Assembly (NCBI RefSeq): GCF_008802355.1
Contig: NZ_VZRA01000001.1
Coordinates: forward strand, 1,544,525 to 1,608,524
Direction of reading: 5' to 3'
DNA from: Oryzomonas sagensis
GTDB taxonomy: Bacteria; Desulfobacterota; Desulfuromonadia; Geobacterales; Pseudopelobacteraceae
DNA: 64,000 nucleotides
A program made the translations under genes and the position numbers. The notes under the pieces are model-generated. The model saw nothing but the letters and a program-made list of their open reading frames with translations. It was not told the origin of the DNA and searched no databases. This document shows positions 43,897 through 52,988 of the stretch, one piece after another; the first letter of the stretch is position 1; each line of letters opens with the position of its first letter.

Positions 43897-44000
43897 ACCT
43901 CATCTTTGCCGGTACCGGCAGGAATTAGCACCTGACGCCCTGGATGGGGCCGGTTGCTGTGGTTTCGTCGGGCCTTTCCCTCCACCACTCTCAATAAGGT
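43897..44000 (-). promoter_or_regulatory. SAM-I (S-box) riboswitch aptamer upstream of metY
   Basis: On the - strand P1 pairs ACCTTATT with GATGAGGT (two G-U). Conserved blocks follow in order: GAGAG, GAGGGAAAGGCCC, CAGCAACC and GGTGCTAATTCC. With the terminator at 43834 it forms a complete transcriptional off-switch. Confidence 0.95.
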
Positions 44001-44031
44001 CTGAGTTGTTATTCGATTGTCTTGAAGGCAA

Positions 44032-44059
44032 TAGTTACAAACTACATATATTTTGTCAA
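44032..44059 (-). promoter_or_regulatory. Candidate promoter of the metY cluster
   Basis: On the - strand a perfect TTGACA, 16-nt spacer and TAACTA lie about 32 nt upstream of the riboswitch. Confidence 0.55.
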
Positions 44060-44251
44060 TAAATTTCTAGGATATATTTAGCATATTGGTGATGTATTTG
44101 TGGGAAAATTTTTCCATGAGGGGCGTTGCAATGGTTTTTTGGCTAATAACTAATAGCCATCACTCGGTAAAATTGTAACGTATTTTAGTGATAAATACGC
44201 CGCCGTCAGGGGGATGTGCTGCGGGGTGCAAGGCGCTTGAGCGAATGCTTG
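44060..44251. other. AT-rich intergenic stretch without a visible gene
   Basis: It holds only small palindromes (GGAAAA / TTTTCC near 44103, GGCTA / TAGCC at 44141-44158). No start codon with a ribosome binding site opens a credible frame. Confidence 0.4.
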
Positions 44252-44294
44252 AAAAAACCAAAGGCCGGGGGGATGGTCCCCTCGGCCTTTGGTT
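44252..44294 (-). terminator. Terminator of the small lipoprotein gene
   Basis: Very stable 17-bp stem (starting AACCAAAGGCCG, one G-U) with a 5-nt loop, followed on the - strand by TTTTTT. Confidence 0.9.
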
Positions 44295-44326
44295 GCCTGT
44301 TCAACGCGGCTAGTGCGTAGTGTGGG

Positions 44327-44626
44327 TTATTTGATTTTGGTCAGGGTGAGGTTGCTGCCATCGATTTTCAGGGAATCCTCGCGGAATTTTAGAAAAATGT
44401 CCTTTTTGAATTGGTCGATGATCTTGATCCTGCCGTCATTCTGAACCATCCAGGTGAAGGGGGTCTTTCCCATGGCGCTGGTGGAAGTGCCGGTGTGGTC
44501 ATTGGAAAATTCGGCAACGAAATCGAAGCCCTCGGCCTTCCATGTGCCGTATATTTCGGACTCCGGCCTGCTGCACCCCGCCATGGCCGCAAGACCGATC
44601 AGCAAGAACAAAATGCACTTTTTCAT
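44327..44626 (-). CDS. Small predicted lipoprotein of unknown function
   Basis: 99 aa. The ATG at 44626 starts a type II signal (MKKCILFLLIGLAAMAGC) with lipidated Cys18. The mature part is a small beta-rich domain beginning ESEIYGTWKAEGFDFVAEF, the kind of GTW..F pattern seen in small lipocalin-like lipoproteins. The frame stays open upstream through the tRNA side but without signal character. It lies between tRNA-Val and a strong terminator. No function is recognisable. Confidence 0.72.
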   Translation of the reverse strand: MKKCILFLLIGLAAMAGCSRPESEIYGTWKAEGFDFVAEFSNDHTGTSTSAMGKTPFTWMVQNDGRIKIIDQFKKDIFLKFREDSLKIDGSNLTLTKIK

Positions 44627-44746
44627 CCGCTTTATTCCCCAAATTTTGAACAACAAGCAATGACAGCAGCAAAAAGTGAACGGATTTTTTGTTTGGCCCG
44701 GACGAAAAATGGCTGCCCAAGTTGGACAGCCATTTATGGTTTTCAT

Positions 44747-44821
44747 TGGTGGGCGCTACTGGGATTGAACCAGTGACCCCTGCCGTGTGAAGGCAGTGCT
44801 CTCCCGCTGAGCTAAGCGCCC
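44747..44821 (-). tRNA. tRNA-Val (CAC anticodon)
   Basis: On the - strand the acceptor stem GGGCGCT / AGCGCCC, D arm AGCTCAGCGGGAGAGC, anticodon stem CTGCC / GGCAG with loop TTCACAC (anticodon CAC, valine GTG codons), T arm with GGTTCAATCC and an encoded CCA end are all present. 75 nt including CCA. Confidence 0.96.
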
Positions 44822-44937
44822 GAATGTTTCAATTGAATAACAGAGCCCGCGGTTTCTGTCAAGCCCCTCTGATCAAAAATTGCGTGGCGTCATGGAAGGC
44901 CGGGAAGAAAGGCGCACGTACCCGGAGGTGATTTTGC

Positions 44938-44966
44938 TTGTCATCCCGTGGCTATCATGCTATAAA
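44938..44966 (+). promoter_or_regulatory. Candidate promoter of the rpsB operon
   Basis: TTGTCA, 17-nt spacer, TATAAA, about 100 nt before the rpsB start. This leaves a leader long enough for feedback control by S2, though I cannot define such a structure. Confidence 0.65.
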
Positions 44967-45066
44967 ATTCCGATTTCAATTCGCACGCCTCGGGTAATGA
45001 ACCGGCGGTGTCCCTTGTGGCTTGCAGGGATTCAACGGGGCGGAGGAAAAACCAAAGGAGAAGAAC

Positions 45067-45840
45067 ATGTCAAGTATCAGCATGAAGGAACTGCTGGAGG
45101 CCGGCGTCCATTTCGGCCACCAGACCAAGCGTTGGAACCCCAAGATGAAACCCTATATCTTTGGGGCCCGTAACGGGATCTACATCATCGACCTGCAGAA
45201 GACCGTCCGTTATTTCAAATCCGCTTACAATTTCGTCAAGGAATCGGTCGAAAACGGCAACACCGTGTTGTTCGTCGGCACCAAGAAACAGGCTCAGGAC
45301 TCGGTGGCCGAAGAAGCGACCCGTTGCGGCATGTTTTACGTCAACCAGCGCTGGCTGGGCGGCATGCTGACGAACTTCGCCACCGTCAAGCAGAGCATCG
45401 ACCGTCTCAAACGGCTCGACGCCATGTTCGAGGACGGCACCGTCGACGCCTACACCAAGAAGGAGTCTCTCCAGTTCGATAAGGAACGGGAAAAACTCCA
45501 GAAGATCCTGGGCGGCATCAAAGGGATGAACAAACTTCCCGGCCTGATGTTCGTCATTGACCCCAAGAACGAAGAGATCGCCGTGCAGGAAGCCAACAAA
45601 CTGGGCATCCCCGTTGTTGCCATCGTCGACACCAACTGCGACCCCGATCCCATCGATCACGTTATCCCCGGCAACGACGACGCCATCCGCGCCATTCGTC
45701 TGCTGAGCTCCAAAATCGCCGATGCTTCCATCGAAGGTGCCCAGGCCCGCAACGCCGCTCTTCAGGCCGACAGCGAAGGGACCGAGGAATTCGCCGCTGC
45801 CGAGGCGGTGGAAGAAGTCGCCGGCGAGACTGCCGAATAG
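45067..45840 (+). CDS. rpsB: 30S ribosomal protein S2
   Basis: 257 aa, ATG after AAGGAG. It begins with the S2 block [28 protein letters not shown]-type sequence, followed by [21 protein letters not shown] and [13 protein letters not shown], all standard for S2. It binds the head of the small subunit. It heads the conserved rpsB-tsf-pyrH-frr order with its own promoter. The acidic C-terminal tail is normal for the family. Confidence 0.98.
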   Translation: MSSISMKELLEAGVHFGHQTKRWNPKMKPYIFGARNGIYIIDLQKTVRYFKSAYNFVKESVENGNTVLFVGTKKQAQDSVAEEATRCGMFYVNQRWLGGMLTNFATVKQSIDRLKRLDAMFEDGTVDAYTKKESLQFDKEREKLQKILGGIKGMNKLPGLMFVIDPKNEEIAVQEANKLGIPVVAIVDTNCDPDPIDHVIPGNDDAIRAIRLLSSKIADASIEGAQARNAALQADSEGTEEFAAAEAVEEVAGETAE

Positions 45841-45885
45841 GCACTCATTATACATTGATCCCCTGGTACGGGGAAGGAGGATATG

Positions 45886-46536
45886 ATGGCTGTTACTGCT
45901 GCACAGATCAACGAACTGAGAAAATCGACCGGGGCCGGCATGCTCGATTGCAAGAAGGCCCTTGAAGAAAGTACCGGTGATTTCGAAAAAGCCGTGGATT
46001 ACCTGCGCAAAAAGGGGCTGGCCGCTGCCGCCAAGAAGGCCGGCAGAGCCGCCACTGAAGGTGCTGTCGGTTGTTATATCCACGCCGGCGGCAAGATCGG
46101 CGTCATGGTCGAGATCAACTGTGAAACCGACTTCGTTGCCAAGAATGAAAACTTCCAGGTCTTCGTGAAGGACATCGCCATGCATATCGCCGCCGCCTCG
46201 CCCACCTGCGTGCGCCGCGAGGAAGTGCCTGCCGACGTTCTGGAGCGCGAAAAGGAAATCTATCGCGCCAAGGCCCGTGAAACCGGGAAGCCGGAAAACA
46301 TCATCGAGAAGATCATCGAGGGGCAGGTCAACAAATTCTACGCCGATGTCTGTCTCCTGGAGCAGGCTTACGTCAAGGATACGGATAAAACCATAGAGCA
46401 GTACCTCAATGAAACCATCGCCAAGATCGGCGAGAATATGTCCATTCGCCGCTTTACCAAGTATGTCCTGGGCGAGGGGTTGGAAAAGAAGGAATCGGAC
46501 TTTGCTGCCGAAGTGGCAGCAGCGGCCGGCATGTAA
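45886..46536 (+). CDS. tsf: Elongation factor Ts
   Basis: 216 aa. The second of two adjacent ATGs is used because AGGAGG is better spaced. It has the UBA-like start [16 protein letters not shown] and the EF-Tu contact motif TDFVAKN near residue 82. It exchanges GDP for GTP on EF-Tu. The length is that of the short EF-Ts form with a single core repeat (E. coli has 283 aa), which is common in deltaproteobacteria, so I do not consider it truncated. A terminator follows. Confidence 0.97.
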   Translation: MAVTAAQINELRKSTGAGMLDCKKALEESTGDFEKAVDYLRKKGLAAAAKKAGRAATEGAVGCYIHAGGKIGVMVEINCETDFVAKNENFQVFVKDIAMHIAAASPTCVRREEVPADVLEREKEIYRAKARETGKPENIIEKIIEGQVNKFYADVCLLEQAYVKDTDKTIEQYLNETIAKIGENMSIRRFTKYVLGEGLEKKESDFAAEVAAAAGM

Positions 46537-46546
46537 TCAGACGCCG

Positions 46547-46576
46547 AAGCCGGCCGCCATGGCCGGCTTTTTTTTT
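46547..46576 (+). terminator. Terminator after tsf
   Basis: 9-bp stem AAGCCGGCC / GGCCGGCTT with a 5-nt loop and nine T. It separates rpsB-tsf from pyrH onward, probably with partial read-through. Confidence 0.9.
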
Positions 46577-46607
46577 ACTCGCCGCCTTGGTATCATTTCA
46601 AATCTGA

Positions 46608-47366
<759 letters not shown>

Positions 47367-47370
47367 AACT

Positions 47371-47928
47371 ATGCCAAAGGCCGTGATCGACGACATGAAG
47401 TCCCATATGGAAAAGACCGTCAGCGTTCTCAAGGTAGAATTCCAGAAGATCAGGACCGGCCGCGCCAGCACCGGCATTCTCGATGCGGTCAAGGTGGAGT
47501 ATTACGGCAATCCTTCCGCCATTAGCCAGGTGGCAACCCTGGCGGTGCCGGAGCCGCGCACCATTACCATCTCCCCGTGGGAGGCCAAGATGATCGGCCC
47601 CATCGAAAAGGCGATCCTCAACGCCAACATCGGCTTGACGCCCTCCAATGACGGCAAGATCATACGCCTCAACCTGCCGCCGCTGACCGAGGAACGCCGC
47701 AAGGAGATCGTCAAGGATCTCAGGAAAAAGGCCGAAGAGGACAAGGTCGCCCTGCGCAACATCCGCCGCGACGCGATGGATAAACTGAAGAAGTTGGAGA
47801 AGGACAAGGCGGTCACGGAAGATGAATTGAAGAAGTATGAAAAGGATGTTCAGGACATTACCAAGAACTTCGAGACCAAGATAGACGAGGCCGTGGCCCA
47901 TAAGGAAAAAGAGGTCATGGAAGTCTGA
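47371..47928 (+). CDS. frr: Ribosome recycling factor
   Basis: 185 aa, ATG after AAGGAG. It has the family blocks KIRTGRASTGILD, VPEPRTITISPWE near 53 and LPPLTEERRKEIVKDLRKKAEEDK-type sequence near 105, which build the long three-helix arm. It splits post-termination ribosomes with EF-G. Its stop shares one base with the uppS start (TGATG). Confidence 0.98.
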   Translation: MPKAVIDDMKSHMEKTVSVLKVEFQKIRTGRASTGILDAVKVEYYGNPSAISQVATLAVPEPRTITISPWEAKMIGPIEKAILNANIGLTPSNDGKIIRLNLPPLTEERRKEIVKDLRKKAEEDKVALRNIRRDAMDKLKKLEKDKAVTEDELKKYEKDVQDITKNFETKIDEAVAHKEKEVMEV

Positions 47929-48683
47929 TGGAGCCGCTCGAACCGGACAAGCTGCCCACGCATCTTGCCATCATCATGGACGGCAACGGGCGTTGGGCCC
48001 AGCAGCGCATGCTCAAGCGCATCGTAGGCCACCAGCGCGGGGCCGAGACCATCAAGATGGTGGTGGAGCAGGCGTCCCTTCTTGGGATAAAGTACCTGAC
48101 TCTTTTCGCCTTTTCCTCGGAAAACTGGTCCCGTCCCGCAATGGAGGTCAAGGCGCTGATGGCGCTGCTCAAGAAGTATATCCGCCAGGAAACGGCGCGC
48201 ATGATGCGCAAGAACATCCGCTACAATGTCATCGGCAACCGCGGCGATCTGCCCGATGATGTCAATGCGACCCTGGAAGACGCCATTCGCGAGACGTCCG
48301 GCAATACCGGCATGGTGCTGACCCTGGCGCTTTCCTATGGCGGCCGCCAGGAGATCAGCATGGCGGCGAACCGGCTGGCCCGGGACGTGGCGGCCGGGAA
48401 AATCAAACCGGACGACATCACGATGGAGCTCTTCTCCGGTTATCTCGATACCGGGGGGCTGCCCGACCCCGACTTCCTGATCCGCACCAGCGGCGAAATG
48501 CGCATCAGCAACTTCCTGCTGTGGCAACTGGCCTACACCGAGCTGTATTTTACCGAAACCTACTGGCCCGATTTCACCATCAACGAGTTCCACAAGGCTC
48601 TGGCCGACTTCCAATCCCGTGAACGGCGTTTCGGCAAAACCAGCGACCAACTACTGAATAGGGGTTCCTTATTAAACGCCTGA
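47928..48683 (+). CDS. uppS: Undecaprenyl diphosphate synthase
   Basis: 251 aa. The cis-prenyltransferase motif HLAIIMDGNGRWAQ places catalytic Asp near residue 18; later SSENWSRP and DFLIRTSGEMRISNFLLWQ are family blocks for substrate and Mg2+ binding. It makes the C55 lipid carrier for peptidoglycan and O-antigen synthesis. Its 3' end overlaps the inferred start of cdsA by 13 bp. Confidence 0.97.
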   Translation: MEPLEPDKLPTHLAIIMDGNGRWAQQRMLKRIVGHQRGAETIKMVVEQASLLGIKYLTLFAFSSENWSRPAMEVKALMALLKKYIRQETARMMRKNIRYNVIGNRGDLPDDVNATLEDAIRETSGNTGMVLTLALSYGGRQEISMAANRLARDVAAGKIKPDDITMELFSGYLDTGGLPDPDFLIRTSGEMRISNFLLWQLAYTELYFTETYWPDFTINEFHKALADFQSRERRFGKTSDQLLNRGSLLNA

Positions 48684-49465
48684 TCTCAGCGCTTATCCTC
48701 CTGCCGGTCCTGATCCTGACCATTCTCAAGGGCGGCCCGCTGTTATTCGCCTGCCTGCTGGCCATCTTCGTCTTCATCGGCATCCATGAATTCTACCGCA
48801 TGGCCCTCCCGGCCAGGACCGTCGAGGTGTGGCCGGCAGCCGTCTGCGGAACGCTCTTCATTTTCATCCCCTTTTTCGGCAATGATCGCCATCTCCTCGC
48901 AGGGGTCGCGCTCCTGTTTTTGGGCTTTGCCCTCCTGTTCCTCTTCCGTATCCGGGAGGTGGCCGATGCCGCGCGGGAGATCGCCTATGCCATGCTGGCG
49001 TTTCTCTACATCCCGTTTTTGTTGATGCACCTGGTCGCGCTGCGCCAGACGGCCTACGGCATGCAATGGCTCCTGGTCATCATGCTGATCGTCATGACCA
49101 ACGATTCTGCGGCATATTACACCGGCAGCGCCTTCGGCAAGCACCCCCTCTACCCGTTGGTCAGCCCCAAGAAAAGCGTCGAAGGGGCTCTGGGCGGGCT
49201 CGTCGGCAGCATTGCCGGCACCCTGATCGCCAAGTTCAGCTTCTTCCCCCAATTGAGCTTTCGGGATGCCCTGGTGACGGCCCTGTTCATCGGCGCCCTC
49301 GGGCAGGCCGGCGATCTGTTCGAATCATTACTTAAACGCAGTTTCGGGGTCAAGGATTCCGGTGCCATCATCCCCGGCCACGGCGGCGTGCTGGACCGTC
49401 TGGACAGCATCATCTTCGCCGCGCCGGCCCTCTATTACTACGTCATCTATTTTTTCAAGGGATAG
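48671..49465 (+). CDS. cdsA: Phosphatidate cytidylyltransferase CdsA with probable AUU start
   Basis: 264 aa if translation starts at ATT 48671. The frame between the in-frame stop at 48659 and the first ATG at 48800 has no ATG, GTG or TTG, yet reads as the normal CdsA N-terminus ([20 protein letters not shown], first membrane helices). AGGGG lies 6 nt before the ATT. Starting at 48800 would remove the first 43 residues and leave 221 aa, short for the family. The signature [16 protein letters not shown] near the C-terminus is intact. It makes CDP-diacylglycerol from phosphatidate in the inner membrane. Confidence 0.85.
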   Translation: MKRLISALILLPVLILTILKGGPLLFACLLAIFVFIGIHEFYRMALPARTVEVWPAAVCGTLFIFIPFFGNDRHLLAGVALLFLGFALLFLFRIREVADAAREIAYAMLAFLYIPFLLMHLVALRQTAYGMQWLLVIMLIVMTNDSAAYYTGSAFGKHPLYPLVSPKKSVEGALGGLVGSIAGTLIAKFSFFPQLSFRDALVTALFIGALGQAGDLFESLLKRSFGVKDSGAIIPGHGGVLDRLDSIIFAAPALYYYVIYFFKG

Positions 49466-49469
49466 CTCT

Positions 49470-50630
49470 ATGAAACATCTTACCATTCTCGGTTCAACCG
49501 GTTCCATCGGCGTCAGCACTCTGGAGATCGTCGCCGCGTACCCCGACCGTTTCCGTGTGGTCGCCATGACCGCCGGCCGCAATCTCGAACTGTTCGCCCG
49601 GCAGATCAAAGCGTTCTCGCCGCGCATCGCCGTGGTCGCCGCCCAGGAGGATGTCCCCCGCCTCAGGGAAATGTGTTCCGGGGTGACGGTGGAGATTCTG
49701 GGAGGTGTCGAAGGCCTGATCGCCGCGGCCACCGCCGGCGAGACGGAGATGGTGGTGGCCGCCATCGTCGGCGCCGCCGGTCTGGTGCCCACCGCCGCCG
49801 CCATCCGGGCCGGCAAGGATATCGCCCTGGCCAACAAGGAAACCCTGGTCACCGCCGGGCATCTCTTTATGAACATGGTCGCCGAGTACGGCGTCAAGCT
49901 CTATCCGGTGGACAGTGAGCACAGCGCCGTGTTCCAGTCCATGGAAGGGCATCGTAGCGAGGATATCACGCGGCTCATCCTGACCGCTTCGGGCGGTCCG
50001 TTTTTGACCACGCCGACCGAGCAACTGGCCGGCGTCACCGTGCGGGATGCCCTCAATCATCCCAACTGGAGCATGGGGCGCAAAATCACCATCGATTCGG
50101 CAACCATGATGAACAAGGGGCTGGAGGTACTGGAGGCGCGCTGGTTGTTCGGCGTGCCGGTGGAGAAGATCGACGTCAACATCCACCCCCAGAGCATCAT
50201 CCACTCCATGGTCGAATACGTGGACGGCTGCGTCATCGCCCAGTTGGGCACGCCCGACATGAAGGCCCCCATCGCCTACGCCCTGTCGTATCCGGAACGG
50301 GTGGCAACCGGCGTCAAACCGCTCGACCTGACCGCTCTGCCCGGGCTGACCTTCTTCAGGCCTGACCGGGAAAAATTCCGCTGCCTCGGCTTGGCCTATC
50401 GCGCCATCAAGGACGGGGAGAGCATGCCGGCCGTGATGAATGCCGCCAACGAGATCGCCGTGGAGGCGTTCCTGGAGGGGCGGCTCGGTTTCATGCAGAT
50501 CGCCCAGGTCATTGAACGGACCATGGACGCCCATGAGGCCCATAACCTGAAATCCATCGAAGAGGTGCTGCTGGCCGACCGCTGGGGACGCGATCGGGCG
50601 CGCGAGATCTGCCGGGGAATGGTGAACTGA
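49470..50630 (+). CDS. dxr: 1-deoxy-D-xylulose 5-phosphate reductoisomerase
   Basis: 386 aa, ATG 4 bp after cdsA. NADPH loop [15 protein letters not shown] at 6-20, [12 protein letters not shown] near 117, active-site [10 protein letters not shown] near 148 and LTASGGPF. It converts DXP to MEP, the committed step of non-mevalonate isoprenoid synthesis, which supplies uppS encoded just upstream. The length is typical. Confidence 0.98.
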   Translation: MKHLTILGSTGSIGVSTLEIVAAYPDRFRVVAMTAGRNLELFARQIKAFSPRIAVVAAQEDVPRLREMCSGVTVEILGGVEGLIAAATAGETEMVVAAIVGAAGLVPTAAAIRAGKDIALANKETLVTAGHLFMNMVAEYGVKLYPVDSEHSAVFQSMEGHRSEDITRLILTASGGPFLTTPTEQLAGVTVRDALNHPNWSMGRKITIDSATMMNKGLEVLEARWLFGVPVEKIDVNIHPQSIIHSMVEYVDGCVIAQLGTPDMKAPIAYALSYPERVATGVKPLDLTALPGLTFFRPDREKFRCLGLAYRAIKDGESMPAVMNAANEIAVEAFLEGRLGFMQIAQVIERTMDAHEAHNLKSIEEVLLADRWGRDRAREICRGMVN

Positions 50631-50631
50631 C

Positions 50632-51783
50632 ATGATGATCGTCTATGCCGTAATCGTCCTGGGTGTGTTGATCTTCGTTCACGAATTCGGGCATTTTCTG
50701 GTGGCCAAGCTGTTCAACGTCCGGGTGGAAAAATTCTCCCTCGGCTTCGGCCCCAAGCTGGTGGGCAGGAAGATCGGCGAAACGGAATACCTGGTCTCCG
50801 CCTTTCCCCTGGGCGGTTACGTCAAGATGTTCGGCGAAGGGGGCTTCATCGAGGGGGGGGAGTCGCACCATCCCGCTTCTGAAGATGGGGAGGAAAGCGG
50901 CGCCGCGGATGCCGGCGAGAGTGCCGCTGTTCCGAGGGAGTTGACGGAGGAGGAAAAAAGACGTTCCTTCGCCCATAAGCCACCTCTGGCGAGGATCGCC
51001 ATCGTAATGGCCGGTCCGGTCTTCAATCTGGTCTTTGCCTGGGTTGCCTTTATCGTGCTCTGCATGCTGGGCGTGCCCTCCATCACCCCCAAGATCGGCG
51101 AGGTCTTGAAGGACAAGCCGGCGGCAAAGGCCGGGATTCAAAAGAACGACGTCGTAACCGCCATCAACGGTAAGGCCATTACCCATTGGGAAGAGGTCGC
51201 CGAGGCGATTGCCGCGGCCAAGGGCAAGCCGGTTGTGGTGGCGATAAAGCGCAACGCTGCGGACCTGCAGTTCACCATCGTACCCGAACCGCGCATCAGC
51301 AAGAACCTGTTCGGCGAGAAGGTCAGCGGCTTCGCCATTGGCGTGGCCTCGGCCGGTGAGGTCGTCACCGAGCATTTCGGCCCCCTGCAGTCGGTTGTCA
51401 AGGGGACGGCCCAAACCGGCAAGGTAATCGAGATCACGGTCATGTCGCTGGTAAAGCTGGCCCAGCGTGTCGTGCCGCTGGATACGCTCGGCGGCCCGAT
51501 CATGATCGCCAAGATGGCCGGTGAGACGGCCCAGGCCGGCGGCTCCAGCTTCCTGGCCTTCATGGCGCTGCTCAGCGTCAATCTGGGGGTGCTCAACCTC
51601 CTGCCGGTGCCGGTTCTTGACGGCGGGCATCTCTTTTTCTTCTTTTGGGAGTTGGTATTCCGCCGCCCGGTCAGCCAAAAGGCACGGGAATATGCCCAGC
51701 AGGTCGGTCTGATGCTGCTCTTGGGACTGATGGCGCTGGCATTCTACAACGATATCATCAGGTATTTCGTCGGGCAGGGGTAG
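50632..51783 (+). CDS. rseP: Site-2 intramembrane metalloprotease RseP
   Basis: 383 aa. Zinc-binding HEFGH at 17-21 in the first helix and the second ligand motif NLLPVPVLDGGH near 323-334. One PDZ domain lies near 150-220; E. coli RseP has two. Residues about 80-110 form an acidic, low-complexity loop (ASEDGEESGAADAG) not usual in the family. It cleaves membrane-embedded anti-sigma factors or signal peptides. It starts 1 bp after dxr; four membrane helices are visible. Confidence 0.95.
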   Translation: MMIVYAVIVLGVLIFVHEFGHFLVAKLFNVRVEKFSLGFGPKLVGRKIGETEYLVSAFPLGGYVKMFGEGGFIEGGESHHPASEDGEESGAADAGESAAVPRELTEEEKRRSFAHKPPLARIAIVMAGPVFNLVFAWVAFIVLCMLGVPSITPKIGEVLKDKPAAKAGIQKNDVVTAINGKAITHWEEVAEAIAAAKGKPVVVAIKRNAADLQFTIVPEPRISKNLFGEKVSGFAIGVASAGEVVTEHFGPLQSVVKGTAQTGKVIEITVMSLVKLAQRVVPLDTLGGPIMIAKMAGETAQAGGSSFLAFMALLSVNLGVLNLLPVPVLDGGHLFFFFWELVFRRPVSQKAREYAQQVGLMLLLGLMALAFYNDIIRYFVGQG

Positions 51784-51803
51784 TGAATGGCGGAGCCTGA
51801 CGC

Positions 51804-52316
51804 CTAAGCCTGTTCCAAGGCGACGGCAACCATGAACCAATCCTCATCCGAGGCGGCAAAGCGAAGCGCCATTGCCTCCGGCTTGTTGGTGAGGGCGATG
51901 GCGTACCGTTTCCCGGTGACCACCGATGGCGTCGAGAGCCGAATATCCAGCCCGCTGTTGGTCAGGTGCTGTTTGAAGGAACCGGCAATCATGTTGGCGA
52001 CCTCTCCCAGTGCATCCTGGATATCGTCATCAGCGGCCCCACCAGCTTCCTTGCCAAGCATGCTGGTGGTGATGTTGTGGGCCAATTCGTCGGGAACGTG
52101 CAGGCTGATGAGGCCGTTGTAGGTGCCCGCCAGGCCGACCAGGGCGCTGGTGCAGCCGGAAAAATGGTTCACGGGGTCGATCTCCAGCGGGAGATGCAGC
52201 AGATCGTCCATGCCGATCATGGTGCTGAATACCTCTTTGACGTCCCGAACGAGTTGTTTTGCCAACACATCTTCAGTCGTATGAAGTCTCTCCAACAAGA
52301 CCGATGAAAATCCCAT
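51804..52316 (-). CDS. Stand-alone CheX-family phosphatase (paralogue of 18526)
   Basis: 170 aa, ATG after GGGAGGGAAGAC. It has the same order of blocks as the protein at 18526: RDVKEVFSTMIGMDDLLHLPL, LVGLAGTYNGLISLH, active-site ExxN in ALGEVANMIAGSFKQH and a shared C-terminus DEDWFMVAVALE. It likely dephosphorylates a receiver domain. It is placed convergent to rseP (20-bp gap) with no chemotaxis gene nearby. The partner is unknown. Confidence 0.83.
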   Translation of the reverse strand: MGFSSVLLERLHTTEDVLAKQLVRDVKEVFSTMIGMDDLLHLPLEIDPVNHFSGCTSALVGLAGTYNGLISLHVPDELAHNITTSMLGKEAGGAADDDIQDALGEVANMIAGSFKQHLTNSGLDIRLSTPSVVTGKRYAIALTNKPEAMALRFAASDEDWFMVAVALEQA

Positions 52317-52988
52317 GTCTTCCCTCCCCGTAACAAGATGAAGCACTCACTGTCACTCGCCGCCGCGTCTGTGCGGGATGGGGACAGTCTATTGCACTAC
52401 TTCTCATAGTTAGCAGGTTGGATGCCAATATTGATAACGTAATAATTGCGGTGTGTTATGAGTTGGCGAGCTCGGGGAAGTGTACCCGCAGGGGACATGG
52501 TGTGTCCTCTGGGTACGGTTGCGGAGGTGAGGCGGGCCACCCCTGGCCCGCGTGCACTGTTATGAGGCTGGCCTCTTCGATGGGGCGTAGCAGCGCATCC
52601 GCATCCATTGGATGAGACGACTCGTTATCTGGGAAAATCTCATATTATAAAAATGTGATGTTATTGATGCACCACCATGTACCTTTCTGTCGAACCGTGA
52701 CACGGGCAGGCATACGCCTTTTCCCGAACGCATCCGCTGCCGCGCATAACGGCGCAATTGGGTGCCCTCAGATGTGTTTGCTCGATTCTGACATATTTTA
52801 ATCACATTCCTGGTCTAAATTGCATCGCGGGTACACCGAATCCGTTCGTGCGGTTGGACGTTTTGGGGCAACTGAAGATCGCGTTCAGTTGCCTGTGTCC
52901 CCCCGGTTCTTTCCCCAAAGACAGCGCAATCCCATTCAACGGCACGATCCGCATTTCACATGCAAAATACTAATTCAAAGAGGACGAC
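52317..52988. other. 672-bp gap with several hairpins, no convincing gene
   Basis: Visible are a 14-bp hairpin with a 2-nt bulge at 52482-52516, a perfect 8-bp hairpin GCGGGCCA / TGGCCCGC at 52532-52551, small stems near 52564 and 52601, and a 10-bp hairpin GGCAACTGAA / TTCAGTTGCC at 52867-52893. Frames here are short and lack codon bias. It may hold a non-coding RNA or the leader of the propeller gene. No known riboswitch core was recognised. Confidence 0.5.

Noticed and set aside
45886-46536. Truncated EF-Ts
   Set aside because: The short 216-aa form with intact TDFVAKN is a normal variant.
52418-52973. Two short + strand frames of 65-71 codons
   Set aside because: No ribosome binding site, no hydrophobic pattern, and they cross strong hairpins.
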